This document shows positions 16,320 through 26,097 of a DNA stretch of 64,000 nt, one piece after another (position 1 is the stretch's first letter; the number at the start of each line of letters is the position of its first letter). The notes beneath the pieces are model-generated. The model searched no databases and was not told the origin of the DNA. It was given only the letters and a program-made list of their open reading frames with translations. The stretch comes from JAVBLU01 sp031553225 (GTDB lineage Bacteria > Bacillota > Clostridia > Christensenellales > UBA1750). The stretch lies in the NCBI GenBank assembly GCA_031553225.1, contig JAVBLU010000016.1, positions 105,465-169,464 on the forward strand, given 5' to 3'. Made by a program: the position numbers and the translations under genes.

Positions 16320-18449
16320 ATGCCCAAAGGTTACCAGCGCATCATCGACCTGTCGGCGCTCTCCATCAAGCTGTTGAACGACCAGCTCGCCCAGCTGTGG
16401 GCCAAGGTGATGGGCGGGCTGGAGATACGCGACCTGACCCCGGACACGCGCGCGGCGCTGAACACCGTGGCCTCGGCGGAGGGCGTGAGCGAGCTGACCG
16501 GCAAGATGGCCCAGCTGACCACGCAGGTGCAGCAGACCGCGGCGCAAATCGCCCTGAAGGCGGACGCGGGGGCGATCGCTTCGCTGATTCTGCAGAACGC
16601 AGACGCCATACGCCTAAGCGTTGGCCGCATCGCCGGGGAAAACCTGGTGCGCAACGGCGGCGCTGGTTTTCAGCTGACCGCCTGGCGCGCCTTTTCCGGC
16701 GGAGCCGCGGCCGCCGAGACGGACGGCAGCCTCGGTCACAGCTGTTTTCTGGTGAGCGCCGCGGACGGCGGCATCTGTCAGGAGGGGCTGAACCTGCGCG
16801 CCGAAAGCCCCTACACCCTCTCGGCGCTCGTACACGTCCTCTCCGGGCAGGCGCGGCTGGAGGCCTGGGACGCCGCAGGGGCGCTTGTGTCCGCGGGGGC
16901 GTGGCTGCCGTCCGGCGAGGGCTACGTTCATACCTTGCTAACGCTTCCTCCGGACTCCTCCGGGCGCAGGATCGCCCTGGCCCTGCGCGTGCAGGGCCAG
17001 GCGCGCTTTTCGGACGTGCAGGCCGAGGAAGGCGCGGCCGCCACGGGCTGGCGGCCCAACTCGGGTGAGCTGGGGAACGCGGGCGTGTCCATCAGCGAGG
17101 CGGGCGTGCGCATCGACGCGCGCAACTTCGAGCTGGTGCTCAGCGACGAGAGCGGCAGCCAAACCATGCAAATGAAGGCCGGAGTGCAGGGGTTTGCCGA
17201 CTTGTACGTGGCTGAGAACCTGTTTCTGCGCGGCCGACCCATGTACCTGGGGCCGGGCGAGTACTGCCTATTCGTGCACCCAAACGCCCCGGATGCCTCC
17301 GGCGCGTGGCGCTTTGACCACACGCCGCCCGCCGATCTGGGCGAATGCTTCCGCGACGTGCAGACCGCGCTGGACTTCATCCCCAAGTGGTGCGACGCAG
17401 ACGTGAGCGTGCACATATACGGGCAAGACGGCGCCGCCTACCCCGGCGCCAACCTGAGCGCGCGCTCCTTCTTTGGGGGCGGCACGATCCGGCTGACCGC
17501 CTGGACGGCCGCCTCGCCGAACTGGGCCGTGGCCGCCCTGCGCGTGAGCAACAACGCCCTGCCCGTTACGGTGGAGCGCTGCACGATTAACGCCTCCTCC
17601 TACGCGGACGGCTTTGTGGTCACGCAGGCCTTTGCGCAGTTTTTGGGCTGCAAGGTGAACGGCCGGGGAAATCTGATCGCCTCGGGCGGCTTCACCGTGT
17701 CCATGAACGGCGCCATATCGCTCAGCGGGTGCGAGGCGCACAACTGCCGCTACGGCCTGCTGGCGCAAAGCGGCGGCCAGGCCTACGCCGAGGGGTGCGC
17801 GGGCGGCGGGAACGACTACGGCGCGGCCGCGCTGAACGGTGGGCTCATCCAGCACAACGCCCAGGCGTCCGGCTTTCGCGGCACGCTGGCCAACACCATC
17901 GAGATGAACGGCAAAATCCTCTCGCTGCCCGCTTCCTACGCCGCGGGCGCGCTGCCGCCCGCCACGCCCGCCGAGCAGAGCGCCCGGTTCCCTGCGGCGG
18001 ACACGCGCTCCTATCAGGAGGGCATCGGCTGGCGGCAGGAGGCCCATCTGCTGCAGGGCGAGGAGGGCGGCGCGGGCTGCTTGTACGGTCTATTGTGGCT
18101 GGACCGCGGGGGCGTCGCCGCGGCCCTGTCCGGCCGTACGCTGAAGACCGCGCGCCTGACGCTCAAACGCCGGGCCGTGGGCGGCGACCCGACGCCCGTG
18201 GGCGCGCGGCTGCGCGGGTTCGCCAACCAATCGCCCCAAGGCGCGCCGGCCCTGTGCGCCGATTATGGCGATATCGGGGCCTGGGCGCGCGGGGAGGCGC
18301 GCGGCGCGGCCGTGCCCCTGTCCGCCATCGCCGATCTGGCGGCCGGGCGCGTTCAAGCGCTCGGGTTCTTCGACGAGTCCGGCAGGACGCTGGGTTTTGA
18401 AGGGACGGGCGCGGCCGGCGCGCCGATTCTGGACATCACCTATCAATAG
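16320..18449 (+). CDS. Phage tail fibre/tailspike-like protein
   Basis: The 709-residue protein has an N-terminal helical segment (about residues 10-90, LSALSIKLLNDQLAQL and a coiled coil), a carbohydrate-binding-like beta domain (about 110-240), and a right-handed beta-helix-like region (about 390-530) with turns such as VERCTINASSYADGF, GCKVNGRGNL and SLSGCEAHNCRYGL. The C-terminal part (about 560-709) is another beta domain. This is the organisation of receptor-binding spikes. No peptidase or lyase active site was recognised. Confidence 0.7.
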   Translation: MPKGYQRIIDLSALSIKLLNDQLAQLWAKVMGGLEIRDLTPDTRAALNTVASAEGVSELTGKMAQLTTQVQQTAAQIALKADAGAIASLILQNADAIRLSVGRIAGENLVRNGGAGFQLTAWRAFSGGAAAAETDGSLGHSCFLVSAADGGICQEGLNLRAESPYTLSALVHVLSGQARLEAWDAAGALVSAGAWLPSGEGYVHTLLTLPPDSSGRRIALALRVQGQARFSDVQAEEGAAATGWRPNSGELGNAGVSISEAGVRIDARNFELVLSDESGSQTMQMKAGVQGFADLYVAENLFLRGRPMYLGPGEYCLFVHPNAPDASGAWRFDHTPPADLGECFRDVQTALDFIPKWCDADVSVHIYGQDGAAYPGANLSARSFFGGGTIRLTAWTAASPNWAVAALRVSNNALPVTVERCTINASSYADGFVVTQAFAQFLGCKVNGRGNLIASGGFTVSMNGAISLSGCEAHNCRYGLLAQSGGQAYAEGCAGGGNDYGAAALNGGLIQHNAQASGFRGTLANTIEMNGKILSLPASYAAGALPPATPAEQSARFPAADTRSYQEGIGWRQEAHLLQGEEGGAGCLYGLLWLDRGGVAAALSGRTLKTARLTLKRRAVGGDPTPVGARLRGFANQSPQGAPALCADYGDIGAWARGEARGAAVPLSAIADLAAGRVQALGFFDESGRTLGFEGTGAAGAPILDITYQ

Positions 18450-18460
18450 GAGGCGCAGCC

Positions 18461-19414
18461 ATGAGCAACGTGCTGTACATGACCTATACCCCGCAGACGG
18501 ACGAGGAGCGCCGGCGCGGCGCAGAGCTTCAGTACGCCGACCTGTACGACGCCCTCTCGCGCGAGGCGCAGCGCAAGACGGACGCCCTGGCCGGCCGCAA
18601 GCGCGCGCAGGAAGCCCAAATGGAGGAGACCTTCGGCCTGCGCGCGCAGGAGGTGGCCGAGACCTTTGGCGAGCAGCGCCGGCAGGTGGAACAGGCCGCC
18701 CTGGACCGCGGCTTCGGCCGTTCCAGCTACGTCACCGACCGCATCGGTCGCTCCTTCGAGCTGCAGGATGCCTCACTCGCGCAGCTTCAACGCGAGAAAG
18801 CCCAGCGCGTAAGCGATCTGGAGCTGCAGATCGACGATTTGTACGCCGCTCTCTTTGAGGACCAGGCGCACCTGACGCAGGAGAAGGCGAACAAGATCCT
18901 CTCCGCCATCGACGGCATGCGGCAGGAACAGGAGAAGACCGCCCGGGAGGTGCAGCAGTACAACAACGACCTGACCCTGCGCACGCAGGCGGCCGACGCC
19001 GCCCGCCAGAAGGAGCAGCGCGATTACGAGCTCGCCATGCAGCGCCTGGCGGAGGACCGCGCCCAGGCGCTGCGCGACTATGAGCTGGCCTCCCGCCAGG
19101 CCGAGCAAAACGCCCAGGCCAAGCAGGAACAGCTGGCCTGGCAGCGCGCCCAGGCGGAGGAGGCCGCCCGCCAGCAGGCCCTGGACCGCGCCCTGCGCGA
19201 GTGGGAGCTTCAGATGAAGTACGCCTCCTCCATCGCCAACATCCCCGCCGTGTACGCGCCCGCGCCCTCCTCGTCGTCCTCCTCGTCGTCCTCCTCGTCC
19301 GCGAAATCCTCCGCGGCGTCCAAATCCGCTTCCTCCGCGGCGCAAACGCCCGCCGCCAAGCCGCCGGCCTCCGGCGGCGGCAGCAGCCAGACCTACCTGA
19401 GCATGGCGTACTAG
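18461..19414 (+). CDS. Coiled-coil virion protein with serine tract
   Basis: Residues about 15-265 are an almost uninterrupted Glu/Gln/Arg/Ala-rich coiled coil. The end holds a run of serines (about residues 270-282) encoded by an imperfect 12-base tandem repeat, then a Ser/Ala/Pro linker and the terminus SGGGSSQTYLSMAY. It is the last gene of the cassette, separated from the fibre gene by 11 bases. Internal virion or tail-needle proteins can look like this, but no family is recognised. The function is not assigned. Confidence 0.55.
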   Translation: MSNVLYMTYTPQTDEERRRGAELQYADLYDALSREAQRKTDALAGRKRAQEAQMEETFGLRAQEVAETFGEQRRQVEQAALDRGFGRSSYVTDRIGRSFELQDASLAQLQREKAQRVSDLELQIDDLYAALFEDQAHLTQEKANKILSAIDGMRQEQEKTAREVQQYNNDLTLRTQAADAARQKEQRDYELAMQRLAEDRAQALRDYELASRQAEQNAQAKQEQLAWQRAQAEEAARQQALDRALREWELQMKYASSIANIPAVYAPAPSSSSSSSSSSSAKSSAASKSASSAAQTPAAKPPASGGGSSQTYLSMAY

Positions 19415-19540
19415 GGGGACGCGCGCCGAAGCAGCGCCGACGCAGGCGCGTCGGGGATACCGCGCCCTACAAGCCCGCGACGCCGGGATCTTTGCCGGAC
19501 GCTCGCCCTGCGCCGCGCGAGGGTCGCGGCCCTTAAACCC

Positions 19541-19580
19541 AAGGCGGCCCCGGCGGATTTGATGCCGCCGGGGCCGCCTT
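19541..19580. terminator. Sixteen-bp hairpin terminator after the phage cassette
   Basis: AAGGCGGCCCCGGCGG (19541-19556) is perfectly complementary to CCGCCGGGGCCGCCTT (19565-19580), with an eight-base loop and then TTGTTTG. It is the likely end of phage-cassette transcription and may also act on the opposite strand. Confidence 0.75.
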
Positions 19581-19621
19581 GTTTGCCGCGGACAGCCCTT
19601 CGTGCTGCGCGGCAAACAAGG
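19577..19621. repeat. Inverted repeat overlapping the terminator
   Basis: CCTTGTTTGCCGCG (19577-19590) and CGCGGCAAACAAGG (19608-19621) are perfect complements spaced by 17 bases. The first arm shares four bases with the preceding terminator stem, so the two hairpins compete. It may be a second terminator or a site left by insertion of the cassette. Confidence 0.55.
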
Positions 19622-19708
19622 ATCTTGTCGGGGAGCCGAGAGATGACGTCTCCTGGCGGTTGAGCCGAGAACGGCGCCCTGCGCCGGGTCGCCGTTTTCC
19701 CTAATCAA

Positions 19709-20407
19709 CTACGGTCGGTTTTGCGTCTCTTCGTCCAGGTACGCGCATACGCCCTGCACGATGCGGGTGGCGATCTTTTCCCTGTAGGCGGGGGTAAGGA
19801 GCAGGGCTTCTTCGGCGGGATTGGACAGGAAGCCGCATTCCACGAGCACGCCCGGGGGGCCGATGCGCAGCATAAAAAAATCACCGGAGGAGGCGCCGCG
19901 GCGGTTGCCCGGCTGGTCGCGCAGGAGCGAGGCCTGTATGGCCAGGGCCAGACGGCGGCCATCTTCGTCGCCGTCCTCATAGAAGACCTGGGAGCCGGAG
20001 GACTTGGCGGACGGGTACTCGTTCATGTGGATGGAGAGCACCAGCTCGGCGTTCTCTGCGAGCACCTTGTCCGCGCGCAGGGCAAAATCCGTTTTTTTGC
20101 GGTTGCCTATGGGCATGTCCCGGGGGTGGAGCGCATAGTCATCCTCGCGCACCATCACAACGCTGGCGCCCGCGCCCTGCAGCAGATAGGCGACGCGGCG
20201 GGCGATATCCAAATTGAGCACGTGCTCCTGTGCGCCCTTTGTGCGCCCGGTGCAGCCGCAGTCGGGCAGGCCATGGCCCGCGTCCACGGCCACCACGCGC
20301 CCGGCGAGGGGCGCGGTGGGCACGGCGGCCGATGCCTCTTGGGGCTGGCTGAGCGAGAAACAAAGAAGCGCCGCCACGGCAAGCGCTAATACCGACCATC
20401 GCACGGA
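19709..20407 (-). CDS. N-acetylmuramoyl-L-alanine amidase (Amidase_3, CwlD-like)
   Basis: This secreted zinc enzyme cleaves the lactyl-peptide bond of peptidoglycan. GTG 20407 is chosen because GGGAGG lies eight bases upstream; the frame is open to TTG 20428. Residues 5-25 form a signal peptide. The catalytic domain shows VDAGHG (His44), Glu60 in GAQEHVLNLDIA, SIHMNEY (His126) and ECGFLSNP (Glu189), the full Amidase_3 set. The single-domain layout without cell-wall binding repeats resembles sporulation amidase CwlD. It converges on the phage cassette, and a role as its lysin cannot be excluded. Confidence 0.9.
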   Translation of the reverse strand, partial: SVRWSVLALAVAALLCFSLSQPQEASAAVPTAPLAGRVVAVDAGHGLPDCGCTGRTKGAQEHVLNLDIARRVAYLLQGAGASVVMVREDDYALHPRDMPIGNRKKTDFALRADKVLAENAELVLSIHMNEYPSAKSSGSQVFYEDGDEDGRRLALAIQASLLRDQPGNRRGASSGDFFMLRIGPPGVLVECGFLSNPAEEALLLTPAYREKIATRIVQGVCAYLDEETQNRP

Positions 20408-20515
20408 ATTTCGCCTCCCAAACAACAAAATTCGGGCAAGGATTGCATAAACGATTGCATGCGCGCACGGAACAAGTGAGGTTGCGCGATGGCATATGCA
20501 CGTGTTTTTTACGTG

Positions 20516-20586
20516 TTGTCCACATTGTCCACAGGGTTATCCACATTTTCCGGCCCATTTTGCGGCTTTTGATCGACTTATCCACA
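20516..20586 (+). promoter_or_regulatory. Cluster of four DnaA-box-like sites
   Basis: TTGTCCACA occurs at 20516-20524 and 20525-20533, and TTATCCACA at 20537-20545 and 20578-20586, all in one orientation. TTATCCACA is the consensus DnaA box. The non-coding gap 20408-20933 that holds them also contains a palindrome GTTTTGAACAAAAC (20750-20763) and an AT-rich run near 20800-20850. No dnaA, dnaN or other replication gene is in the window, so this may be an origin, an auxiliary DnaA-titrating site or a DnaA-controlled promoter. Confidence 0.6.
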
Positions 20587-20876
20587 GCCTGACCCGGATG
20601 TATATGGGGTGCATTGGGGATAATCGGACCTGCGGGCGCGTATGACGATTTCTGTCGATCATCCCTTTGCGCTGCACATGCCCATAGTATGTGCGCGGCC
20701 ATGTCCCTCATGCGCGCGAGATTCGCAATGTCACAAAGCGCAGGCGTCAGTTTTGAACAAAACGCACGCCGGACAGGCCAAAAAATGAATGACGGTTACA
20801 GGGTATCATTCTTTTGGTTTTTCCTCGATCTATATAGTGCAAAAAGCGGCCGACTGTGATAGAATGACTACGATGC

Positions 20877-20894
20877 TTGACAAGGTTTTGTCAA
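20877..20894 (+). promoter_or_regulatory. Perfect palindrome before the hydrogenase operon (Rex-like)
   Basis: TTGACAA-GGTT-TTGTCAA is a perfect 18-base inverted repeat 40 bases upstream of the first hydrogenase gene and just downstream of a possible -10 box TAGAAT (near 20861). The spacing TTG-N12-CAA resembles the redox sensor Rex, whose usual site is TTGTTAA-N4-TTAACAA, so NADH-responsive control is plausible but unproven. Confidence 0.55.
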
Positions 20895-20933
20895 TGTCTC
20901 GCCTGCACGATGACAAAGGGGGAACATAGTGGC

Positions 20934-21419
20934 ATGGCCATGGACCGGAAGGAATACGACGAAAAGCTGACGGCGCTTACAGCGTACATCGACAGTCAGC
21001 AAGGCGTGCGCGGCGTGCTGATGCCGGTGATGCAGAAGGCGCAGGAGCTGTTTGGGTATCTGCCGGAGGATGTGCAGAAGCTGATTGCCCACAAGCTGAA
21101 CGTGACGACGAACGAGGTGTACGGGGTAGCCACGTTCTACGCGCAGTTTGCGCTGGAGCCGCAGGGCCGCTACAACATCAGCGTTTGCCTGGGCACGGCA
21201 TGCTATGTGAAGGGTTCGCAGAAGGTGCTGGACAAGATCTCCGAGATGATCGGCGTGAAGGCCGGAAAGACGACGGGGGACGGCAAATTTACGCTCATCG
21301 CCACCAGGTGCGTGGGCGCGTGCGGCCTGGCCCCGGTCATCACCATCGGGCCGGACGTGTACGGCCGCCTGACGCCCGAGCAGATCCCCGACATTCTGGC
21401 CAAGTACAAGGACAACTGA
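20934..21419 (+). CDS. Bifurcating-type hydrogenase subunit, NuoE/HydC-like
   Basis: This is the small thioredoxin-fold [2Fe-2S] subunit that passes electrons inside NAD(H)-linked [FeFe] hydrogenases. The 161-residue protein has the NuoE/24-kDa features PVMQKAQELFGYLPEDVQ and YGVATFYAQFAL, and four cluster ligands in CLGTAC and CVGACG. ATG 20934 is downstream of AAAGGGGG. It is the first gene of a five-gene operon and is followed by the ATP-binding protein after six bases. Confidence 0.9.
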   Translation: MAMDRKEYDEKLTALTAYIDSQQGVRGVLMPVMQKAQELFGYLPEDVQKLIAHKLNVTTNEVYGVATFYAQFALEPQGRYNISVCLGTACYVKGSQKVLDKISEMIGVKAGKTTGDGKFTLIATRCVGACGLAPVITIGPDVYGRLTPEQIPDILAKYKDN

Positions 21420-21425
21420 TCGGCC

Positions 21426-21977
21426 ATGAACGAGCTGTCGCTGCACCTTCTGGATATCGCTCAGAACTCGGTGGCGGCAGGCGCAACGCTGGTGCAGATT
21501 CGCCTCTCGCTTCTTGGCCAATGGCTGAGCATCGAGGTGATCGACAACGGCCGCGGCATGGACGAAGCGCTGCTCAGCCGCGTAACCTCGCCCTTCGCCA
21601 CCACGCGCACAAGTCGCAAGGTTGGGCTGGGGCTGCCGATGTGGCAGCTGTGCGCACAGATGACGGGCGGGGATATGTCCGTCACATCCCGGGTGGGGGA
21701 AGGGACAAGCGTTCTTGCGCGCTTCGACGTGTCGCACCTGGACTGCCCGCCCATGGGCGCGCTGGGGGACACCGTCGCATCGCTCGTGCTGTGCAATCCG
21801 GACATGGATTTTGTCCTTTATGTGCAGGCGCAGGGGATGGACAGCTTTACGGCGGACACGCGCGAGCTTCGCCAAGAGTTGCAGGGCGTGGCCCTGAACA
21901 CACCGGCGGTTGTGGACTGGCTGCGCGCTTATTGTGAGGAAGGTATAACAACGCTCCTAGGAGGCGTCATTACATGA
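21426..21977 (+). CDS. GHKL ATPase-domain protein of the hydrogenase operon
   Basis: The N-terminal ~110 residues form a histidine-kinase-type ATP-binding domain: an N box with HLLDIAQNSVAAGA, a G1 box DNGRGMD, PFATTRTSRKVGLGLPM and a G3-like EGTSV. There is no phosphoacceptor domain and no membrane segment. The C-terminal ~70 residues are unassigned. Similar stand-alone ATPases are found inside hydrogenase operons of anaerobic Clostridia, and their role is unclear. It overlaps the next gene by four bases. Confidence 0.85.
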   Translation: MNELSLHLLDIAQNSVAAGATLVQIRLSLLGQWLSIEVIDNGRGMDEALLSRVTSPFATTRTSRKVGLGLPMWQLCAQMTGGDMSVTSRVGEGTSVLARFDVSHLDCPPMGALGDTVASLVLCNPDMDFVLYVQAQGMDSFTADTRELRQELQGVALNTPAVVDWLRAYCEEGITTLLGGVIT

Positions 21978-22348
21978 AAAAAACGCTTGCAGACCTGGCA
22001 GCCATCCGTGAAACCGCGCTCGGCCAGGTCAACCTGCGCCAGGACCAAAACGGCGCCCGCATCGTTGTGGGCATGGCCACCTGCGGCATCGCGGCCGGCG
22101 CGCGGCCGGTGCTTTTGCAGTTTGTGGAAGAGGTTAAAAAACGCAGCCTGATCGACGTCGTGGTCTCCCAAACGGGGTGCATCGGCGTGTGCCGGCTGGA
22201 GCCCATTGTGGAAGTATACAAGCCGGGCGAGGAGAAGGTCACATACGTGAACATGACGCCCGACAAGGTCGCGCGCATCGTGACCGAGCACATCGTCAAC
22301 GGCAAGCCGGTGATGGAGTACGCCATCGGCGCGGCCGAAGGCAAGTAG
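21974..22348 (+). CDS. [2Fe-2S] thioredoxin-fold ferredoxin, HndB-like
   Basis: The 124-residue protein is a stand-alone (2Fe-2S) ferredoxin domain with CGIAAGA near residue 37 and SQTGCIGVCRLEP near 67, as in the HndB subunit of NADP-reducing hydrogenases. ATG 21974 overlaps the upstream stop and is preceded by TAGGAGG. It lies before the NuoF-like subunit, as expected for an intramolecular electron carrier of the complex. Confidence 0.85.
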   Translation: MKKTLADLAAIRETALGQVNLRQDQNGARIVVGMATCGIAAGARPVLLQFVEEVKKRSLIDVVVSQTGCIGVCRLEPIVEVYKPGEEKVTYVNMTPDKVARIVTEHIVNGKPVMEYAIGAAEGK

Positions 22349-22375
22349 AGCGGGCGAAAAGGAGAGAGCAAGACA

Positions 22376-24175
<1,800 letters not shown>

Positions 24176-24199
24176 ACCGCCGGTCAGGAGGCATCACAC

Positions 24200-25936
24200 A
24201 TGGATCAAGTCACCCTTACCATCGACGGCCGGCAGGTGCAGGTGCCCGCGGGCACGACGGTTCTGGAAGCCGCGCGCACCGCTGGCATCCACATCCCCTC
24301 GCTGTGCTATCTGCGCGGCATCTCGCAGACCGGCTCCTGCCGCGTGTGCGTGGTGGACTGCGGAGCGCGCTCGCTGATGGCGTCCTGCGTTCTGCCCGTG
24401 GCCGAAGGCATGGTTGTCAAGACGAACACGCCCGCCGTGCGCGAGGCGCGCCGCATCAACATGGAGCTTCTGCTCTCCAACCACGATCGCTCCTGCCTCA
24501 CCTGCGTACGCTCCGGCTCGTGCGAGCTGCAAACCCTCTCCGAGGAGCTGGGCGTGCGCGAGCTGCCCTTTGAGGGCCACCGCACCAAGTGGCCGCTGGA
24601 TACCTCATCGGTGTCCATCCAGCGCGACCCCAACAAATGCATCCTTTGCCGCCGGTGTGTGGCCGCCTGCCACAACGTGCAGAAGGTGGGCGTGATCGGC
24701 GCCACGAACCGCGGGTTCGACACGATTGTGGAAACCGCCTACGGCAAACCCCTGGCCGATGTCAGCTGCATCAACTGCGGCCAGTGCATCAACGTGTGCC
24801 CCACGGGCGCGCTAAGCGAGAAAGACGACACGAAGGAAGTTTGGGCCGCCATCGCCGACCCGACAAAGCACGTGGTCGTGCAGCCCGCGCCCGCCATCCG
24901 CGTGGCCATCGGCGAGGAGTTTGGGCTGCCCATGGGCGCCCGCACCACCGGCAAGCTGGCCGCCGCCCTGCGCCGCCTTGGCTTTGACAAGGTGTTCGAC
25001 ACGAACTTCGGCGCGGACCAGACCATCGTGGAGGAAGCCACCGAGCTTGTGCACCGCATCAAGGAAGGCGGCAAACTCCCCATGTTCACCTCCTGTTCGC
25101 CCGGTTGGGTGAAGTTTTTAGAGCATTACTACCCCGAGCTCGCGCCCAATCTGTCCACCTGCAAATCGCCCCACGAGATGCTGGGCGCAACGATCAAGTC
25201 GTACTACGCCCAGAAAGCGGGCATCGATCCGCATTCCATCGTCACTGTGTCGGTGATGCCCTGCACGGCCAAAAAATTTGAGGCCAAGCGCCCGGAGATG
25301 GGCCATGACGGCATGGCGGATGTGGACGTTGTGATCACCACGCGCGAGCTTGCGCGCATGATCCGCACGGCCGGCATCGACTTTGCCAGCCTGCCCGACG
25401 AGTCTTTCGACGAGGTGTACGGCGACTCCACCGGCGCGGGCGCCATATTCGGCGCTACGGGCGGCGTGATGGAGGCCGCGCTGCGCACCGCGTACGAGGT
25501 GATCACCGGAAAAACCCTGGAAAAGATAGATTTTGAGGCCGTGCGCGGCATCGCCGGCGTAAAGGAAGCCACCATCAAGATCGGCGAGCTGGACGTGAAC
25601 GTGGCCGTGGCCAGCTCCACCTCCGCGGCGCGCGAGATCATCGAGCGCATGAAGTCCGGTCAGAAGCAGTACCACTTCATCGAGGTGATGGCCTGCCCGG
25701 GCGGCTGCGTAAACGGCGGCGGCCAGCCCATCGTCTCGGCCAAGCAGCGCATGGACAAGGACCCGCGCGTTGTGCGCGCAGGCGCCATCTACCAGGAGGA
25801 CGCCTCCCTGCCGCTGCGCAAGTCGCACGAGAACCCCTCGCTGAACAAGGTGTACAAGGAGTTCTTCGGCGCGTACGGTTCCCACAAGGCGCACGAGCTG
25901 CTCCACTCGCACGACCACCCCAGCCGCGGGGTGTAG
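24200..25936 (+). CDS. hydA: [FeFe] hydrogenase catalytic subunit, HydA/HndD-like
   Basis: This subunit makes or oxidises H2 at the H-cluster. The 578-residue protein has an N-terminal [2Fe-2S] domain (CYLRGISQTGSCRVC), a His-ligated cluster motif (HDRSCLTCVRSGSC), two [4Fe-4S] motifs (CILCRRCVAAC, CINCGQCINVCP) and H-cluster motifs L1 FTSCSPGW (295-302), L2 MPCTAKKFE (353-361) and L3 MACPGGCVNGGGQP (497-510). L1 has Ser where the textbook motif TSCCPGW has a second Cys. With the NuoE- and NuoF-like partners it should form an NAD(H)/ferredoxin-dependent trimeric enzyme. Maturases HydEFG are not in the window. Confidence 0.95.
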   Translation: MDQVTLTIDGRQVQVPAGTTVLEAARTAGIHIPSLCYLRGISQTGSCRVCVVDCGARSLMASCVLPVAEGMVVKTNTPAVREARRINMELLLSNHDRSCLTCVRSGSCELQTLSEELGVRELPFEGHRTKWPLDTSSVSIQRDPNKCILCRRCVAACHNVQKVGVIGATNRGFDTIVETAYGKPLADVSCINCGQCINVCPTGALSEKDDTKEVWAAIADPTKHVVVQPAPAIRVAIGEEFGLPMGARTTGKLAAALRRLGFDKVFDTNFGADQTIVEEATELVHRIKEGGKLPMFTSCSPGWVKFLEHYYPELAPNLSTCKSPHEMLGATIKSYYAQKAGIDPHSIVTVSVMPCTAKKFEAKRPEMGHDGMADVDVVITTRELARMIRTAGIDFASLPDESFDEVYGDSTGAGAIFGATGGVMEAALRTAYEVITGKTLEKIDFEAVRGIAGVKEATIKIGELDVNVAVASSTSAAREIIERMKSGQKQYHFIEVMACPGGCVNGGGQPIVSAKQRMDKDPRVVRAGAIYQEDASLPLRKSHENPSLNKVYKEFFGAYGSHKAHELLHSHDHPSRGV

Positions 25937-26002
25937 CGCGCACCGCCAAGCCGCCCCTGGCGGGCGTGCCGCGGTGATCCGCCGAACGGCCGATGCAGCT
26001 TC

Positions 26003-26045
26003 AGAACCCCTTGCCTTCCGACCGGAAGGCAAGGGGTTCTTTTGC
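26003..26045. terminator. Strong terminator after the hydrogenase operon
   Basis: AGAACCCCTTGCCTTCC (26003-26019) pairs perfectly with GGAAGGCAAGGGGTTCT (26024-26040) around GACC, followed by TTTTG. It lies between the hydrogenase operon and the convergent degraded hydrolase gene. Confidence 0.9.
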
Positions 26046-26097
26046 GGAGGCAGGCTGTTCCAATGCATCGTGCGGCAAGCGTATCCCGGACGCCGCA

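Larger units (their letters stand above)
8977..19414 (+). mobile_element. Compact phage-derived structural cassette
   Basis: Ten consecutive plus-strand genes encode DNA packaging, portal, scaffold, capsid, connector, tail and fibre-like proteins of short-tailed-phage type. All frames are intact, spacing is a few bases to about 200, and base composition matches the host. No integrase, excisionase, repressor, replication, holin or tape-measure gene lies inside, and no attachment-site repeats were found. It could be a prophage remnant, a satellite or a gene-transfer-agent-like particle module. The boundaries given are those of the first and last phage genes. Confidence 0.75.

Noticed and set aside
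19709..20407. Calling the amidase the phage lysin.
   Set aside because: It has a signal peptide, lies on the opposite strand and resembles the host sporulation amidase CwlD; context alone is not enough.
20408..20933. Calling this region the chromosomal origin.
   Set aside because: DnaA boxes are present, but without dnaA/dnaN neighbours or whole-chromosome skew the call would be too strong; listed only as a DnaA-box cluster.
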